A stretch of DNA of 10,995 bases from Nanobdellota archaeon (GTDB taxonomy: Archaea > Nanobdellota > Nanobdellia > Woesearchaeales > JAHJBD01), in contig JAHJBD010000078.1 in the NCBI GenBank assembly GCA_018813725.1, forward strand, positions 1 to 10,995, given 5' to 3'. The translations under genes were made by a program, and so were the position numbers. Below the pieces are notes generated by a model. The model was given only the letters and a program-made list of their open reading frames with translations. It had not been told where the DNA came from and searched no databases. This document shows, piece by piece, positions 1 to 6,517 of this stretch (positions are counted from its first letter, which is position 1; each line of letters starts with the position of its first letter).

Positions 1-507
1 CAGTTTTTAAAAGATATGGCAAGTTGTTATAAGACTGCAATAAACCAGATGAACAATACTAATGCACATATGAACTTTATTAGCCTTATGAAGAAGTTGA
101 CTGATAGGATATACATCGATTCCTCACAAGCAGAAGGGTTGATCCTCAAGGTTGAAAGGATGCACACTCAAAGAAAAGGTATAGTGGAAGAAAGAGCCAG
201 GTATCTTTTGACAAAGATAAAGCATCACTGTAAAAAGATAAATGTGCTTCATCAAAGGGCTCTAAATCTTGTAGGTGAACTTGAAAAGCATATAGCTATA
301 ATCAAGGGAAAATTACAATCTGCGGATCTTAGTGCGTTGCAAAGGTTGAAGCAGACTGAATATGAATTTGCTAAAAGAGTGAAAAATCAGATCCTTGCTA
401 TAGGTAGGAATGGGATAAAAAGAGCTGAGGCAATATATTCAGAGGACCAAAAGGCTGAAAACCTATTTGTAAAGCTCAAAGAAGAGGTTCTTAAAACAGC
501 AGCATGA
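1..507 (+). CDS. Coiled-coil hypothetical protein, 5' partial
   Basis: I do not recognise this family. The reading frame is open from the first base of the window (residues Q-F-L-K-D precede the first Met at 16), so the true start probably lies upstream. An ATG at 16 is possible, but no ribosome binding site can be seen before it. The visible 169 codons encode a soluble, Lys/Glu-rich, almost wholly helical protein with long heptad-like stretches (for example around ERMHTQRKGIVEERARYL and LNLVGELEKHIAIIKGKL), which suggests a coiled coil. There is no signal peptide, membrane segment or catalytic motif. Its TGA stop overlaps the pyrK ATG by 4 bases (ATGA, 504-507), so it is co-translated with the pyrimidine genes. 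A structural or regulatory link to that pathway is only a guess from position. Confidence 0.7.
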   Translation, partial: QFLKDMASCYKTAINQMNNTNAHMNFISLMKKLTDRIYIDSSQAEGLILKVERMHTQRKGIVEERARYLLTKIKHHCKKINVLHQRALNLVGELEKHIAIIKGKLQSADLSALQRLKQTEYEFAKRVKNQILAIGRNGIKRAEAIYSEDQKAENLFVKLKEEVLKTAA

Positions 508-1262
508 AAAAAGTAAAAATCTTGAAGATAATAAAGGAAAACTATAAGGTGAAGAGTTTTGTATTAGATGTAAAGCTAGATGCTTTAGCTGGACAGTTTG
601 TTATGGTGTCAATTCATAATGTCGATGAGAAACCTTTTACCTTGTCATGCCTTGATCCTGTTACAGTCACTGTTGAAGAGAAAGGGCTATTTACAAAGGA
701 GATGTTTAAGCTTAACGTAGGTGATAAGGTCGGAGTTAGGGGACCATATGGCAATGGATTTTCTTTGAAAGGAAAAGGATGTATTGTTGCAGGTGGACTT
801 GGTATTGCACCTTTGCTTCCAATCATATCTAAAGTTTCTGAACTGATTGTTGGTGCGAAGAGCAAAAATGATCTGTTGTTTGTAGATAAGATTAAAGGAT
901 TAGTCTGCACTGATGATGGCAGTTATGGTGAAAAAGGTTTTACAACAAAGTTTTTGGAAAAAGTGTTAAAGGAAAAAAAGATTGATACAGTATATACTTG
1001 CGGTCCAGAGATAATGATGAAGAAAGTTTTTGGACTATGTGAACAGTATCAGGTTGAGTGTCAGGCATCTCTTGAAAGGTATATGAGGTGCGGTTTTGGT
1101 GTATGCGGCGCTTGTGTATGCGGTGACCAGATGGTGTGCAAGGATGGTCCTGTGTTTGGTTCAGAGAAGCTTCGGATGCTTGATGATTTTGGGAAGTCTG
1201 CTTTGCTTAAGTCTGGAAAGAAAGTTGAGTTAAAAGAGTATTATAACTACAGGGAAAAATGA
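504..1262 (+). CDS. pyrK: Dihydroorotate dehydrogenase electron transfer subunit (PyrK)
   Basis: This is an iron-sulfur flavoprotein of the ferredoxin-reductase superfamily that passes electrons from dihydroorotate dehydrogenase (PyrD, class 1B) to NAD+. The 252 residues are the usual length. A FAD-binding barrel carries GQFVMV (30-35) and KPFTLS (43-48). The nucleotide-binding lobe has VRGPYGNGF (78-86) and VAGGLGIAPLLP (95-106), and TCGPEIMMK (165-173) is typical. The C-terminal [2Fe-2S] motif is RCGFGVCGACVC with a later MVCKDGPVF, giving ligands Cys196, Cys201, Cys204 and Cys212. The last gap (7 residues) is shorter than I remember for the Lactococcus protein. The ATG overlaps the previous stop, and the TGA at 1260-1262 overlaps the pyrC ATG. 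PyrD itself is not in the window. Other reductases of this fold exist, but the Cys motif and neighbours favour PyrK. Confidence 0.93.
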   Translation: MKKVKILKIIKENYKVKSFVLDVKLDALAGQFVMVSIHNVDEKPFTLSCLDPVTVTVEEKGLFTKEMFKLNVGDKVGVRGPYGNGFSLKGKGCIVAGGLGIAPLLPIISKVSELIVGAKSKNDLLFVDKIKGLVCTDDGSYGEKGFTTKFLEKVLKEKKIDTVYTCGPEIMMKKVFGLCEQYQVECQASLERYMRCGFGVCGACVCGDQMVCKDGPVFGSEKLRMLDDFGKSALLKSGKKVELKEYYNYREK

Positions 1263-2455
1263 TCATAAAAAATTGTAAGATACTGGTTGATGGAAAGCTG
1301 AAAAAGGTTAACATACAGATTAATGGTTCTAGGATAGGGAAGATTACGTCTGATGAGATTAAAGATATTAGTGATGGTGAAATCATTGATCTTAAGGGAA
1401 AAATCGTGCTGCCTGGTCTTATAGATCCACATGTTCATTTCCGCGAACCTGGGCTTGTGAATAAGGAAGATTTTTTGTCTGGGTCCTTGGCAGCTGCTAA
1501 AGGGGGTATAACCACAGTTCTGGACATGCCTAACACTGTGCCTCCTACTTTGACAGTAAAATTGCTTGATGATAAACGAAAACTGGCTTCAAAGTCTGTT
1601 GTCAACTACGGGTTTCATTTTGGCAGCTCAAAGAATAATCTACCTGAGATAAAAAAGGTTAAAGGTGTTGCTTCTGTAAAGATCTTCATGGATTTGACTA
1701 CAGGTGATATGAAAATTGATGATAAGGCTGTCCTTGATGTCATGAGAAATTCTAAGGTTGTCACTGTGCATGCAGAGGGGGAGAATGTCAAGAAAGCAGT
1801 GTCGCTCATCAATAAGACAAAAAATCATCTTTATCTATGCCATATAAGCACAAAGCAAGAGATAGATTATCTAAGGAAGAATAAGGCGTCAAATGTATCT
1901 GTTGAGGTAACACCGCATCATCTGTTCCTTACTACTAAGGATGAGAAAAGGTTAAAGGCATATGGGAAGATGAAGCCTGGCTTAAAATCTCATGAGGATC
2001 AAGAGGCTTTGTGGCAGGCTATCAAAGAAGGGATAGTTGATACTGTAGGAACAGACCATGCTCCTCATACCATCGAAGAGAAAGAGAAAAATGGGCCTTA
2101 TGGGGTTCCAGGTGTAGAGACAATGCTTCCGTTGCTTCTTGATGCAGTAAACAAGAAAAGGCTCAGTTTAGCTGATGTGCAAAGACTTTGCTGTGAAAAT
2201 CCTGCAAGCATATTTGGCATAAAGGGCAAGGGGCACATCAAAGAAGGATATGATGCTGACCTAACAGTTGTGGATATGAATAAGATCGAGAAGGTTGTAT
2301 CAGATAAATTGCTTACTAAATCTGGCTGGAGCCAATTTGAAGGTAAATTATTAAAAGGCTGGCCAGTGATGACGATTGTTAATGGAAATATTGTATATGA
2401 TAATGGATTGGTGTTGGATATAAAAGCCAAAGAGGTCAAATATGGAATATCTTAA
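1259..2455 (+). CDS. pyrC: Dihydroorotase, class I type (PyrC)
   Basis: A zinc amidohydrolase that reversibly cyclises N-carbamoyl-L-aspartate to dihydroorotate, the third step of UMP synthesis; cytosolic. The 398 residues show the family signatures in order: DPHVHFREPG (56-65, zinc ligands His58 and His60), VKIFM (140-144, Lys141 is the likely carbamylated metal bridge), VTVHAEGE (His171), LCHIS (His195), VEVTPHHL (215-222), VGTDHAPH (263-270, catalytic Asp266) and YGVPGVETMLPLL. All metal and catalytic residues appear intact, so this should be an active enzyme rather than one of the inactive homologues found beside some carbamoyltransferases. Translation starts at the ATG inside the ATGA overlap with pyrK. 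Hydantoinase or allantoinase would be the alternatives, but the FREPG motif and the pyr neighbours settle it. Confidence 0.96.
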   Translation: MIIKNCKILVDGKLKKVNIQINGSRIGKITSDEIKDISDGEIIDLKGKIVLPGLIDPHVHFREPGLVNKEDFLSGSLAAAKGGITTVLDMPNTVPPTLTVKLLDDKRKLASKSVVNYGFHFGSSKNNLPEIKKVKGVASVKIFMDLTTGDMKIDDKAVLDVMRNSKVVTVHAEGENVKKAVSLINKTKNHLYLCHISTKQEIDYLRKNKASNVSVEVTPHHLFLTTKDEKRLKAYGKMKPGLKSHEDQEALWQAIKEGIVDTVGTDHAPHTIEEKEKNGPYGVPGVETMLPLLLDAVNKKRLSLADVQRLCCENPASIFGIKGKGHIKEGYDADLTVVDMNKIEKVVSDKLLTKSGWSQFEGKLLKGWPVMTIVNGNIVYDNGLVLDIKAKEVKYGIS

Positions 2456-3185
2456 GTTTGAGGATAATGAAGGAATAGGGGTCTTAACTTTAAACAGGCC
2501 TGACAAGCTTAATTCTTTTAATACAGGATATCTTGCTGAGCTTGATTCGTTTCTAGATACAGTCTCTTGTCGGGTTTTGGTAATCACTGGCGCTGGAAGA
2601 GCTTTTTGCGCTGGTGGAGATATCCAGTGGGAGAAAGAAATTGGAGAGCTTAGTGCTAAAGAGACAAAGCTTGTCATGGGTGATCTTCAGAAATTACTTC
2701 TTAGGCTTGAGAATCTGCCAATACCTGTTATTGCAGCTGTAAACGGTCATGCAGTGGGCGGGGGTAGTGAACTTGCCATGGCATGCGATATCCGGATCGC
2801 TTCGAAGTCTGCAAAATTTATACATCCTGAAACTAATCTTGGCGTTGTTGCGCCGCTTGGCGGCACGCAAAGGCTACCTAGGCTTGTAGGTCTAGGACGG
2901 GCAAAGCTTATGCTTTATACTGGTATGGTTGTTGATGCTGATCAAGCTTTTGAATGGGGATTAGTTGATATGGTTGCTGATGATTGTGTTGCATTGGCTC
3001 TCAACATCGCAAAACAGATTGTTGATAAGCCTGCAAAAGCGCTTGAACTGACCAAAAAAGTGATAAACAAGAACTATTCACAGGACCTTGTGGATAAGGA
3101 TGAACTTGATTATTATGTTCATTGTTCAAAAACAGATGAGAATAAGAATAGATTAAATGCCTTCTTGAGCAAGAAGCAGAGGTAG
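2442..3185 (+). CDS. Enoyl-CoA hydratase/isomerase family protein (crotonase fold)
   Basis: A crotonase-superfamily protein, 247 residues, close to the usual single-domain length. The oxyanion-hole segment is RAFCAGGDI (53-61), the second CoA-site segment is IPVIAAVNGHAVGGGSELAMACDI with Glu110, and HPETNLG..PLGGTQRLPRLVG follows with Glu130. Glu110 and Glu130 match the two catalytic glutamates of rat crotonase (Glu144, Glu164), so hydratase chemistry on a CoA thioester is plausible. The exact substrate cannot be read from sequence. Its start lies inside pyrC (14-base overlap) behind a good site, GAGGT at 2432-2436, five bases before ATG, and pyrE starts 3 bases after its stop. No thiolase, acyl-CoA dehydrogenase or CoA ligase is nearby, so its place in a pyrimidine operon is unexplained. 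Confidence 0.93.
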   Translation: MEYLKFEDNEGIGVLTLNRPDKLNSFNTGYLAELDSFLDTVSCRVLVITGAGRAFCAGGDIQWEKEIGELSAKETKLVMGDLQKLLLRLENLPIPVIAAVNGHAVGGGSELAMACDIRIASKSAKFIHPETNLGVVAPLGGTQRLPRLVGLGRAKLMLYTGMVVDADQAFEWGLVDMVADDCVALALNIAKQIVDKPAKALELTKKVINKNYSQDLVDKDELDYYVHCSKTDENKNRLNAFLSKKQR

Positions 3186-3188
3186 AAA

Positions 3189-3806
3189 ATGGAAAAAGAA
3201 ATCGCTGATATACTATTGAGATCTGGTGCAGTTAGTGTCAATGTGAAAAAGCCTTTTAGGTATGCTTCAGGGATATTGAGCCCAATATATTGTGACAACC
3301 GGGTGCTCATTAGCGAGCCTGAAAATAGGGAGATTATAGTTGGGTATTTTGTTGATCTGGTAAAGGATTATGATGTTGATGTTATCGCTGGAACTGCAAC
3401 TGCAGGGATACCTTGGGCTGCATGGGTTGCTGATAGGCTGAAAAAGCCGATGGTGTTTGTCAGGAAAGAAGCCAAATCTCATGGAAAAGGTAAGCAGATC
3501 GAGGGAGTTATCAAAAAAGGTCAGACAGTTGTTGTGATTGAGGATCTGATATCTACTGGTGGAAGCTCGTTTGCTGCTGTTGAAGCTTTACGCGCAGTAG
3601 GAGCTAAGGTATTATCTGTAATCGCAATATTTACTTATGAGATGGCCAGCGCTGATGAACTGTTTTCAAAGGGCAAGTGTGAGGTAAAGGCACTGACGAA
3701 GATATCTGCGCTTGTGGATGATATGGATAAGAAAGATAGGGATAAAGTATTGGAGTGGGGCAGAGATCCTGCTAAATGGGAAGAAAAGATGGGGTTTTTA
3801 AGATGA
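3189..3806 (+). CDS. pyrE: Orotate phosphoribosyltransferase (PyrE)
   Basis: Transfers the phosphoribosyl group of PRPP to orotate, giving OMP, the fifth step of UMP synthesis. The 205-residue type I PRTase has the orotate-side segment FRYASG.LSPIYCDNR (23-38), the flexible catalytic loop VRKEAKSHGKGKQIEG (91-106), closely matching the RKEAKxHG loop of enteric PyrE, and the PRPP-binding motif VVVIEDLISTGGSS (114-127) with its acidic pair Glu118-Asp119. AGTATAGIPWA (67-77) is the pyrophosphate-loop region. The start is the ATG at 3189 with GAGGT at 3179-3183, five bases upstream. The last bases form an ATGA overlap with pyrF. There is no fusion to OMP decarboxylase, unlike the eukaryotic UMP synthase, but the two genes are translationally coupled, so the enzymes may be made in equal amounts. 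Confidence 0.97.
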   Translation: MEKEIADILLRSGAVSVNVKKPFRYASGILSPIYCDNRVLISEPENREIIVGYFVDLVKDYDVDVIAGTATAGIPWAAWVADRLKKPMVFVRKEAKSHGKGKQIEGVIKKGQTVVVIEDLISTGGSSFAAVEALRAVGAKVLSVIAIFTYEMASADELFSKGKCEVKALTKISALVDDMDKKDRDKVLEWGRDPAKWEEKMGFLR

Positions 3807-4486
3807 AAACAATAATACCTGCATTGGATGTTGATGATCTTGAATTGGCTGAAAAAATAGTAAAGGAAACCTGCAAAGTAAAAGGAATAGGAGGTTATAA
3901 AGTTGGATTCTCTTTGGTAATCCCTTTTGGTTTGAAAAAGGTTGTGCAGACAATACGCAAGTACACTGAGCTTCCGATAATATATGATCACCAGAAAGCT
4001 GGAACCGACATTCCTGATACTGGTGAAATTTTTATGAAGGTGTGCAAGGATGCAGGTGTTGATGCTGTTATTATCTTTCCTGCAATGGGGCCTGTTACTG
4101 AAGAGGAATGGATAAAAGCTGCGCATGGAGTTGGGCTTAAGGTGATAGTCGGCGGAGAGATGACTCACTCAGGATATCTTGCAAATGATAATGGTTTTCT
4201 TAATGATGATACACCTACAAGGATTTACACTATCGCTGCAAATTTAGGTGTAAGTGATTTTGTTGTTCCAGGAAACAAGCCTGATAAGATCTTAGAGTAT
4301 AAAGTATTGCTTGAAGCGCTTGATGTAAAGCCGATATTTTATTCACCAGGATTGGTCACTCAAGGAGGGTCTATATCTGAAGGTGGTAAGGCAGCAGGCA
4401 AGCACTGGCATGCGATTGTAGGGCGGGCGCTGTATCAGGCCAAGGATATAAAGAAAGCAGCGCAGGAGCTTGTCAAGGAGCTTTAA
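3803..4486 (+). CDS. pyrF: Orotidine 5'-phosphate decarboxylase, variant motif (PyrF)
   Basis: Decarboxylates OMP to UMP, the last step of the pathway. I place the start at the ATG in the ATGA overlap with pyrE (227 residues). An ATG at 3776 would add nine residues inside pyrE and breaks the pattern of the operon. The TIM-barrel landmarks are ALDV (7-10, Asp9), YKVGFSLVI (32-40, Lys33 is the expected substrate lysine), GEMTHSG (118-124, like the EMSHPG segment), PGLVTQGG (182-189, Gln187 for the phosphate loop) and AIVGRALY (204-211, Arg208 for phosphate). The catalytic Asp/Lys/Asp motif reads YDHQKAGTDIPDT (61-73), that is D-x2-K-x3-D (Asp62, Lys65, Asp69) instead of the usual D-x-K-x2-D. 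Context and both phosphate motifs still make OMP decarboxylase by far the best call. Confidence 0.92.
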   Translation: MKTIIPALDVDDLELAEKIVKETCKVKGIGGYKVGFSLVIPFGLKKVVQTIRKYTELPIIYDHQKAGTDIPDTGEIFMKVCKDAGVDAVIIFPAMGPVTEEEWIKAAHGVGLKVIVGGEMTHSGYLANDNGFLNDDTPTRIYTIAANLGVSDFVVPGNKPDKILEYKVLLEALDVKPIFYSPGLVTQGGSISEGGKAAGKHWHAIVGRALYQAKDIKKAAQELVKEL

Positions 4487-4490
4487 ATTA

Positions 4491-5693
4491 ATGGATATTT
4501 TAGTTGCCGAAAACTTGGTTAATGGTAAGAAGATAAGATGTATTCTAAGTTTTGATAAATATAATGAAAGAAAGTACAAAAAGGATTTTCAGGATTTTGT
4601 TGACTATCAGACTAAAAAAGGATTTACTGGCCAGGTTGGTGAAAGGTTCAGGCAGCTTTATCGGCTAGAAAATTATCCGTATATCCCTTATGCTACTTTT
4701 AGGAAAACAACACTTGACCTTTTTAGCAGGGTAATCTTTTATATGGTTAAGCAAGATCCAACTATTGCTCAATCTGATGAACTGAATATTCAAATAAAGT
4801 TTATCAGGGTGCCAAAATGGAGCTATTCATTTGAGACAGATGATAAAGGATTTGATCCTGAAAATGCTTGTTACCATGCTGCAGGCACTTGGTTTATACA
4901 GTATATTGTAGCCCCTTATGTGTATTTAGGCAAAATAGAGTTTAGTGTGGTTACAAGGTATTTCTGGCATGAGCTTACTCATTATATTGACATAATCAAG
5001 AAATATCTGTTATGGGATGATAAGTATGATAAAAAAATACGGAAACTCTCCAGGAAAAGGTCTTCTTATTGCTTAAACTACCTTTACAATTGCATGTTTA
5101 ATCTTAGGGAAGAAGGGTTGGCTGAGTTTAACAGTAGAAAGGGTTCTGATAGTATAAATATTGATATGAAAGGTATTAGGGAGTTTAACCGGAACATGGA
5201 GTTGCTTACTCATCTGAGGCTTAAGAAACAAGCTGAGGAATTCTATCAGTATAAGATAGGCTGGGAGAATCTTACACCTTCTGGGGAGTATGCAGTAGGA
5301 AGGACAATGTGTTTTACAGTTGCGCTTGCGGTCGCAAAAAGATTAAAAAAGCAGTATAAGCTAACTGTTGATCATCAACATTTTTATGGATATGATCACA
5401 ATCTTGATATCTGGATGACTAAAGGAAATACCTTGACCATATCTGAAATGCCTGTTCAATGCATGGATGATGCTAGAGAGCTAATATTAACAAAGCCACA
5501 TTATTATTTCCTGAAGTTATATGAACAATCTTGCAATGTCTTAGGTATCTCAGAAGGCAATAGAGCCATGACAAGCAGAATGTTTTATGATCTTACTAGA
5601 CAGGCTATGGTAAATGCTAAAAAGGATAAGATCAAAAGGCTTAAAAGACGTGGATATGCCATAATTGAAAGTGAGGAACAGGTTGCAGCTTGA
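4491..5693 (+). CDS. Putative zinc metalloprotein with HExxH motif, unknown function
   Basis: I do not recognise the family. From the ATG at 4491 the protein has 400 residues. It follows AAGGAG (4475-4480), ten bases upstream, and lies 4 bases after pyrF. A TTG at 4470 is open too, but it would sit inside pyrF before that site. The central feature is YFWHELTHYIDIIKKYL (157-173) with the zinc-peptidase signature HELTH (160-164), then LREEGLAEF (205-213), whose Glu208 or Glu212 could be the third ligand of a gluzincin-type site. There is no signal peptide or obvious membrane anchor, so a cytosolic site is likely. The C-terminus is Lys/Arg-rich. Position argues for co-expression with UMP synthesis, but the substrate is unknown. 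A non-peptidase metal protein is possible. Confidence 0.85.
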   Translation: MDILVAENLVNGKKIRCILSFDKYNERKYKKDFQDFVDYQTKKGFTGQVGERFRQLYRLENYPYIPYATFRKTTLDLFSRVIFYMVKQDPTIAQSDELNIQIKFIRVPKWSYSFETDDKGFDPENACYHAAGTWFIQYIVAPYVYLGKIEFSVVTRYFWHELTHYIDIIKKYLLWDDKYDKKIRKLSRKRSSYCLNYLYNCMFNLREEGLAEFNSRKGSDSINIDMKGIREFNRNMELLTHLRLKKQAEEFYQYKIGWENLTPSGEYAVGRTMCFTVALAVAKRLKKQYKLTVDHQHFYGYDHNLDIWMTKGNTLTISEMPVQCMDDARELILTKPHYYFLKLYEQSCNVLGISEGNRAMTSRMFYDLTRQAMVNAKKDKIKRLKRRGYAIIESEEQVAA

Positions 5694-5704
5694 TTAAAAA
5701 GGGT

Positions 5705-6427
5705 TTAAGCAGTCATCTGTAGATAAAGCGCTTCCATGGCTGTGCAGTCAGGAACAGTCTCTCCTGGATCAAATCTTTGTTTGTACTTAGCAAAGATATC
5801 TTTCATCTTAACTAGGGGCAGTTGGTCAATTATTGTCCTTGCTTCTTCTGGCGCTCTGCCGTAGTAGAAATCCATCTTTTTTAAGCAGTAGGCTTCGCCT
5901 CTTGCTTCAAGGTTAGGCGAATGTTCTAAATTGGCAACAAAACCGCTGATACTGTCAGCTGCCATCATCTTATCTGCTGCTTCTTCTAGATTAAAAGTGT
6001 TTGATGAATCTGGTGTTACTATAAGTGAGCCATCTTTTTGTCTTTTTCCGCCGATCTCATGACGCTGTATTAGGTATACGGTATCTTGCATCAATGCTGG
6101 ATCGACCTGTCCTCTAAAATTTTCATAGAAAAGCCTTGCGCTGTTTAATGAGTGTGCAATCTTGTAGCTCCAGTAATTAGAATCTGGGCTGACCCATGGG
6201 ATACGTACATTAGGGTATGCCCTGTCCCAGTCATGAGCTGCTGCTGCCATATCAGTTGCGTTAAATTTTGGAAATATCTTTCTGATCCATTCTACCATCA
6301 GCATAGAGTGCATCTTATCAAAAGGAGTCATATCGTATTGCCTGCCATCTGTACCTTCTATCCATATCTTAAGAGAAGGATTGTCATAGCGCTGCCAAAC
6401 AGCGTCAATAACTTCTTTAGATGTCAT
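5705..6427 (-). CDS. HD-domain-like hypothetical protein
   Basis: A 240-residue soluble protein of unknown role. The pattern of a metal-dependent HD phosphohydrolase is visible but loose: His40 (FDKMHSMLMVEWIRK), the pair His65-Asp66 (AAAAHDWDRAY), His92 (KIAHSL), His123 (QRHEIGG) and Asp158 (MMAADSISGF) lie in predicted helices with about the right spacing. An N-terminal part (1-35) precedes the domain, and a helical tail ends in MTA. HD enzymes act on nucleotides or phosphoesters, but nothing here shows the substrate. The stop is 11 bases from the stop of the HExxH gene on the other strand. No ribosome binding site precedes the ATG. A TATA-like TATTAAA (6451-6457) is centred 27 bases upstream, which fits a leaderless message. 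Confidence 0.8.
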   Translation of the reverse strand: MTSKEVIDAVWQRYDNPSLKIWIEGTDGRQYDMTPFDKMHSMLMVEWIRKIFPKFNATDMAAAAHDWDRAYPNVRIPWVSPDSNYWSYKIAHSLNSARLFYENFRGQVDPALMQDTVYLIQRHEIGGKRQKDGSLIVTPDSSNTFNLEEAADKMMAADSISGFVANLEHSPNLEARGEAYCLKKMDFYYGRAPEEARTIIDQLPLVKMKDIFAKYKQRFDPGETVPDCTAMEALYLQMTA

Positions 6428-6450
6428 GAAGCAATAGCCTTCACAGACTT

Positions 6451-6472
6451 TATTAAAATTAGCTTATATAAG
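6451..6472 (-). promoter_or_regulatory. TATA-like elements before the HD-like gene
   Basis: Reading the - strand, TTTAATA (6451-6457) is centred 27 bases from the ATG, the spacing for a leaderless transcript. A second candidate, the perfect palindrome CTTATATAAG (6463-6472), would start transcription about 14 bases before the ATG. The region is very AT-rich, so either match could be chance. Confidence 0.4.
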
Positions 6473-6480
6473 TTATATAT

Positions 6481-6517
6481 AAAAAAAGAAATAAAAAGAA
6501 AGGAATTTATTTCCTTT
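6481..6517 (-). terminator. Hairpin plus T-tract behind the small basic protein gene
   Basis: On the - strand a 7-bp stem (AAAGGAA / TTCCTTT, bases 6511-6517 and 6499-6505) with a 5-base loop that contains the stop codon is followed by a T-rich stretch (the A-rich + strand run 6481-6498). Archaeal RNA polymerase ends transcription at such T-tracts. It would separate this gene from the HD-like gene downstream. Confidence 0.6.

Noticed and set aside
614..910. 98-codon open frame antisense to pyrK
   Set aside because: It lies wholly inside a gene with clear motifs, its product shows no domain, and no promoter or ribosome site was seen.
2098..2677. Two open frames (113 and 108 codons) antisense to the pyrC/ECH junction
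   Set aside because: Shadow frames of two well-supported genes; Ser/Pro/Thr-rich products with no family features.
3776..3802. Upstream ATG for pyrF
   Set aside because: It would add nine unconserved residues inside pyrE; the ATGA junction at 3803 matches the other operon junctions and places ALDV at the N-terminus as in the family.
3635..4168. 177-codon open frame antisense to pyrE/pyrF
   Set aside because: Longest of the shadow frames, but it covers the conserved ends of two enzymes and its product looks like random reverse translation.
4470..4490. TTG start for the HExxH gene
   Set aside because: It lies upstream of the AAGGAG site and within pyrF; the ATG at 4491 fits the site.
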